Assembly (NCBI GenBank): GCA_964369725.1
Contig: CAYJGC010000040.1
Coordinates: 1 to 15,474 of the forward strand
From: Paraeggerthella sp964369725
Lineage (GTDB): Bacteria; Actinomycetota; Coriobacteriia; Coriobacteriales; Eggerthellaceae
Direction: 5' to 3'
Length of the DNA: 15,474 nt
Position 1 is the stretch's first letter, and the number at the start of each line of letters is the position of its first letter. The notes beneath the pieces are model-generated. The model made no database searches, was not told where the DNA came from, and worked only from the letters and a program-made list of their open reading frames with translations. The translations under genes were made by a program, and so were the position numbers. Below are positions 14,768 through 15,474 of the stretch, in pieces.

Positions 14768-14842
14768 TATGAGGGTGTCCTTTCATTCACGGGCATCCTC
14801 TCATGTGGCACACCCGTTCTACATTCAAACCTCATCATTATA
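14768..14842 (-). promoter_or_regulatory. efp promoter and leader with possible SD-masking stem
   Basis: Minus-strand -10 TATAAT at 14837-14842; the -35 is weak. The leader is about 62 nt. In it GGGTGT (14810-14815) can pair with ACACCC (14773-14778), which abuts the SD AAAGGA (14778-14783). A competing CGGG/CCCG pairing (14813-14816 with 14790-14793) would use part of the same arm. The structure is a prediction by eye. Confidence 0.45.
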
Positions 14843-15060
14843 CCGCATACATGCTATTCGACCACAACCATTCCAGACACCAGAAAAAAACCGATTTTCA
14901 GACATCAGGTCCTTAATCCGATGAAACTTTCCATATTAACTGCAACACTAAGTGCAACAGTTGCGGTTGGTCCGAAAGAAAGCACTGAGGTTTATCTCTC
15001 TAGGACAAGTGATTCTCGCGCTCTGAATTCTTAAAGTCGCTTCACAAATAGACTTTTCCC

Positions 15061-15098
15061 GCTATGGTTTTCAGTCGCCAAACCTTGTCGTCCATAGC
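15061..15098. repeat. Inverted repeat GCTATGG / CCATAGC
   Basis: Perfect 7-bp arms at 15061-15067 and 15092-15098 with a 24-nt interior. It lies just upstream of the transposase fragment. No T-run follows on either strand. Function unknown. Confidence 0.35.
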
Positions 15099-15113
15099 AA
15101 ATAGGAAAGAGTC

Positions 15114-15221
15114 ATGAATATGAAGTATAAACAACTAACACTTATTAAAAGACGCATCAAGAAATCATTAGGCTGGATGAGCCCGATGGAATACGGGAAA
15201 AGTCTTGGGCTAAGTGCCTAG
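15114..15221 (+). pseudogene. C-terminal remnant of an IS3-family transposase (OrfB)
   Basis: A 35-codon frame whose last 20 or so residues (RIKKSLGWMSPMEYGKSLGL, then SA and stop) match the typical end of IS3-type transposases, where the usual form is RIK..LG..SPVEYR.SLGL. Upstream of the Arg-Ile-Lys the frame no longer resembles the expected catalytic core, and no DDE segment is seen in the window, so this is a fragment. The sequence after the stop (15222-15250, with GTCC twice and a CCCCC run) could be the element's right end. AGGAAAGAG before the ATG at 15114 looks like a ribosome-binding site, probably by chance. Confidence 0.6.
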
Positions 15222-15474
15222 GATGTCCAGAAAAATGTCCGTGCCCCCTAAAAAAACTGCACTAAGTTTGGCATAGGAAAAAACAGACTATCTAACGCCA
15301 GGAAAGCTAATGGTGAAAATCTTAATAACGTCATACCAAGTTTGAAATTTTAAAACTTTTAATCTCCCGACTAAATTTGACTTTTCAGAATGCAGAGATT
15401 TTCTAGATACCCGAGACAAGCAATCAATCAAGCAAATTCTGCACCTACGATAAGGGTGCTGCGAGAGACGAGGT

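Larger units (their letters stand above)
14843..15474. other. Gene-poor region upstream of efp with IS debris
   Basis: About 630 nt. It holds a decayed transposase end (15114-15221), the likely right end of that element just after it, and a GCTATGG/CCATAGC inverted repeat (15061-15098). A 38-codon plus frame (14921-15037, beginning MKLSILTATLSATVAV) has a poor ribosome-binding site and I do not accept it. From about 15250 to the edge nothing is recognisable; frames open at the right edge are too short to judge. Confidence 0.5.

Noticed and set aside
14921..15037. 38-codon plus-strand ORF upstream of efp (MKLSILTATL start)
   Set aside because: Poor SD at long spacing, no promoter, no terminator, and composition not clearly coding.
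15294..15474. Frames open to the right edge on both strands
   Set aside because: AT-rich, no start signals or recognisable motifs, and too short to tell from chance; they might be gene ends continuing outside the window.

Overview
The window is a piece of a low-to-mid GC bacterial chromosome. The best guess is an actinobacterium of the class Coriobacteriia (Atopobium/Olsenella/Lancefieldella type). This rests on a four-domain S1 protein, the order efp - biotin carboxylase genes - Asp23 - nusB - xseB - dxs, common TTG/GTG starts and AT-rich promoters. It is an inference from gene content, not a database match. Nearly all genes lie on the minus strand.

Layout, left to right. (1) The 3' part of a plus-strand OatA-type membrane O-acyltransferase with a C-terminal SGNH domain runs off the left edge. 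It converges on rpsA (minus), which has a well-supported TTG start and a long structured leader. (2) Next is an unrecognised 330-aa protein with one C-terminal membrane segment (minus), with its own promoter just after the terminator of the next unit. (3) The pair ilvA-ridA (minus) encodes threonine ammonia-lyase and the deaminase that removes its reactive enamine/imine products. Its leader holds what looks like a complete transcription attenuator: promoter, 25-codon peptide with six Ile codons, mutually exclusive hairpins and an intrinsic terminator. (4) A six-gene minus-strand operon follows, in transcription order: carboxyltransferase-AccB fusion, accC, asp23-like, nusB, xseB, dxs. Spacing is tight (1-, 4- and about 8-nt overlaps, then gaps of 23 and about 50 nt). 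(5) A small plus-strand XRE/HTH regulator is divergent from the operon and has two perfect inverted repeats over its promoter. (6) efp (minus) is convergent with the regulator, and both have strong intrinsic terminators. (7) About 700 nt upstream of efp carry only the efp promoter and leader plus a decayed end of an IS3-type transposase.

How the genes relate. The fusion protein joins a pyruvate/oxaloacetate carboxyltransferase to what looks like a complete AccB-type biotin carrier and is translationally coupled to AccC. The pair could act as a two-subunit pyruvate carboxylase, supply biotin carrier to acetyl-CoA carboxylase, or both. NusB, XseB, DXS and EF-P are housekeeping neighbours seen together in many Gram-positive and actinobacterial genomes; xseA is not in its usual place beside xseB. 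The ilvA attenuator implies control by isoleucine supply and hence a biosynthetic role for this threonine deaminase.

The most interesting items are the ilvA attenuator, the carboxyltransferase-AccB fusion, the twin palindromes at the HTH promoter, and the rpsA leader. I saw no CRISPR array, prophage, tRNA or rRNA gene.
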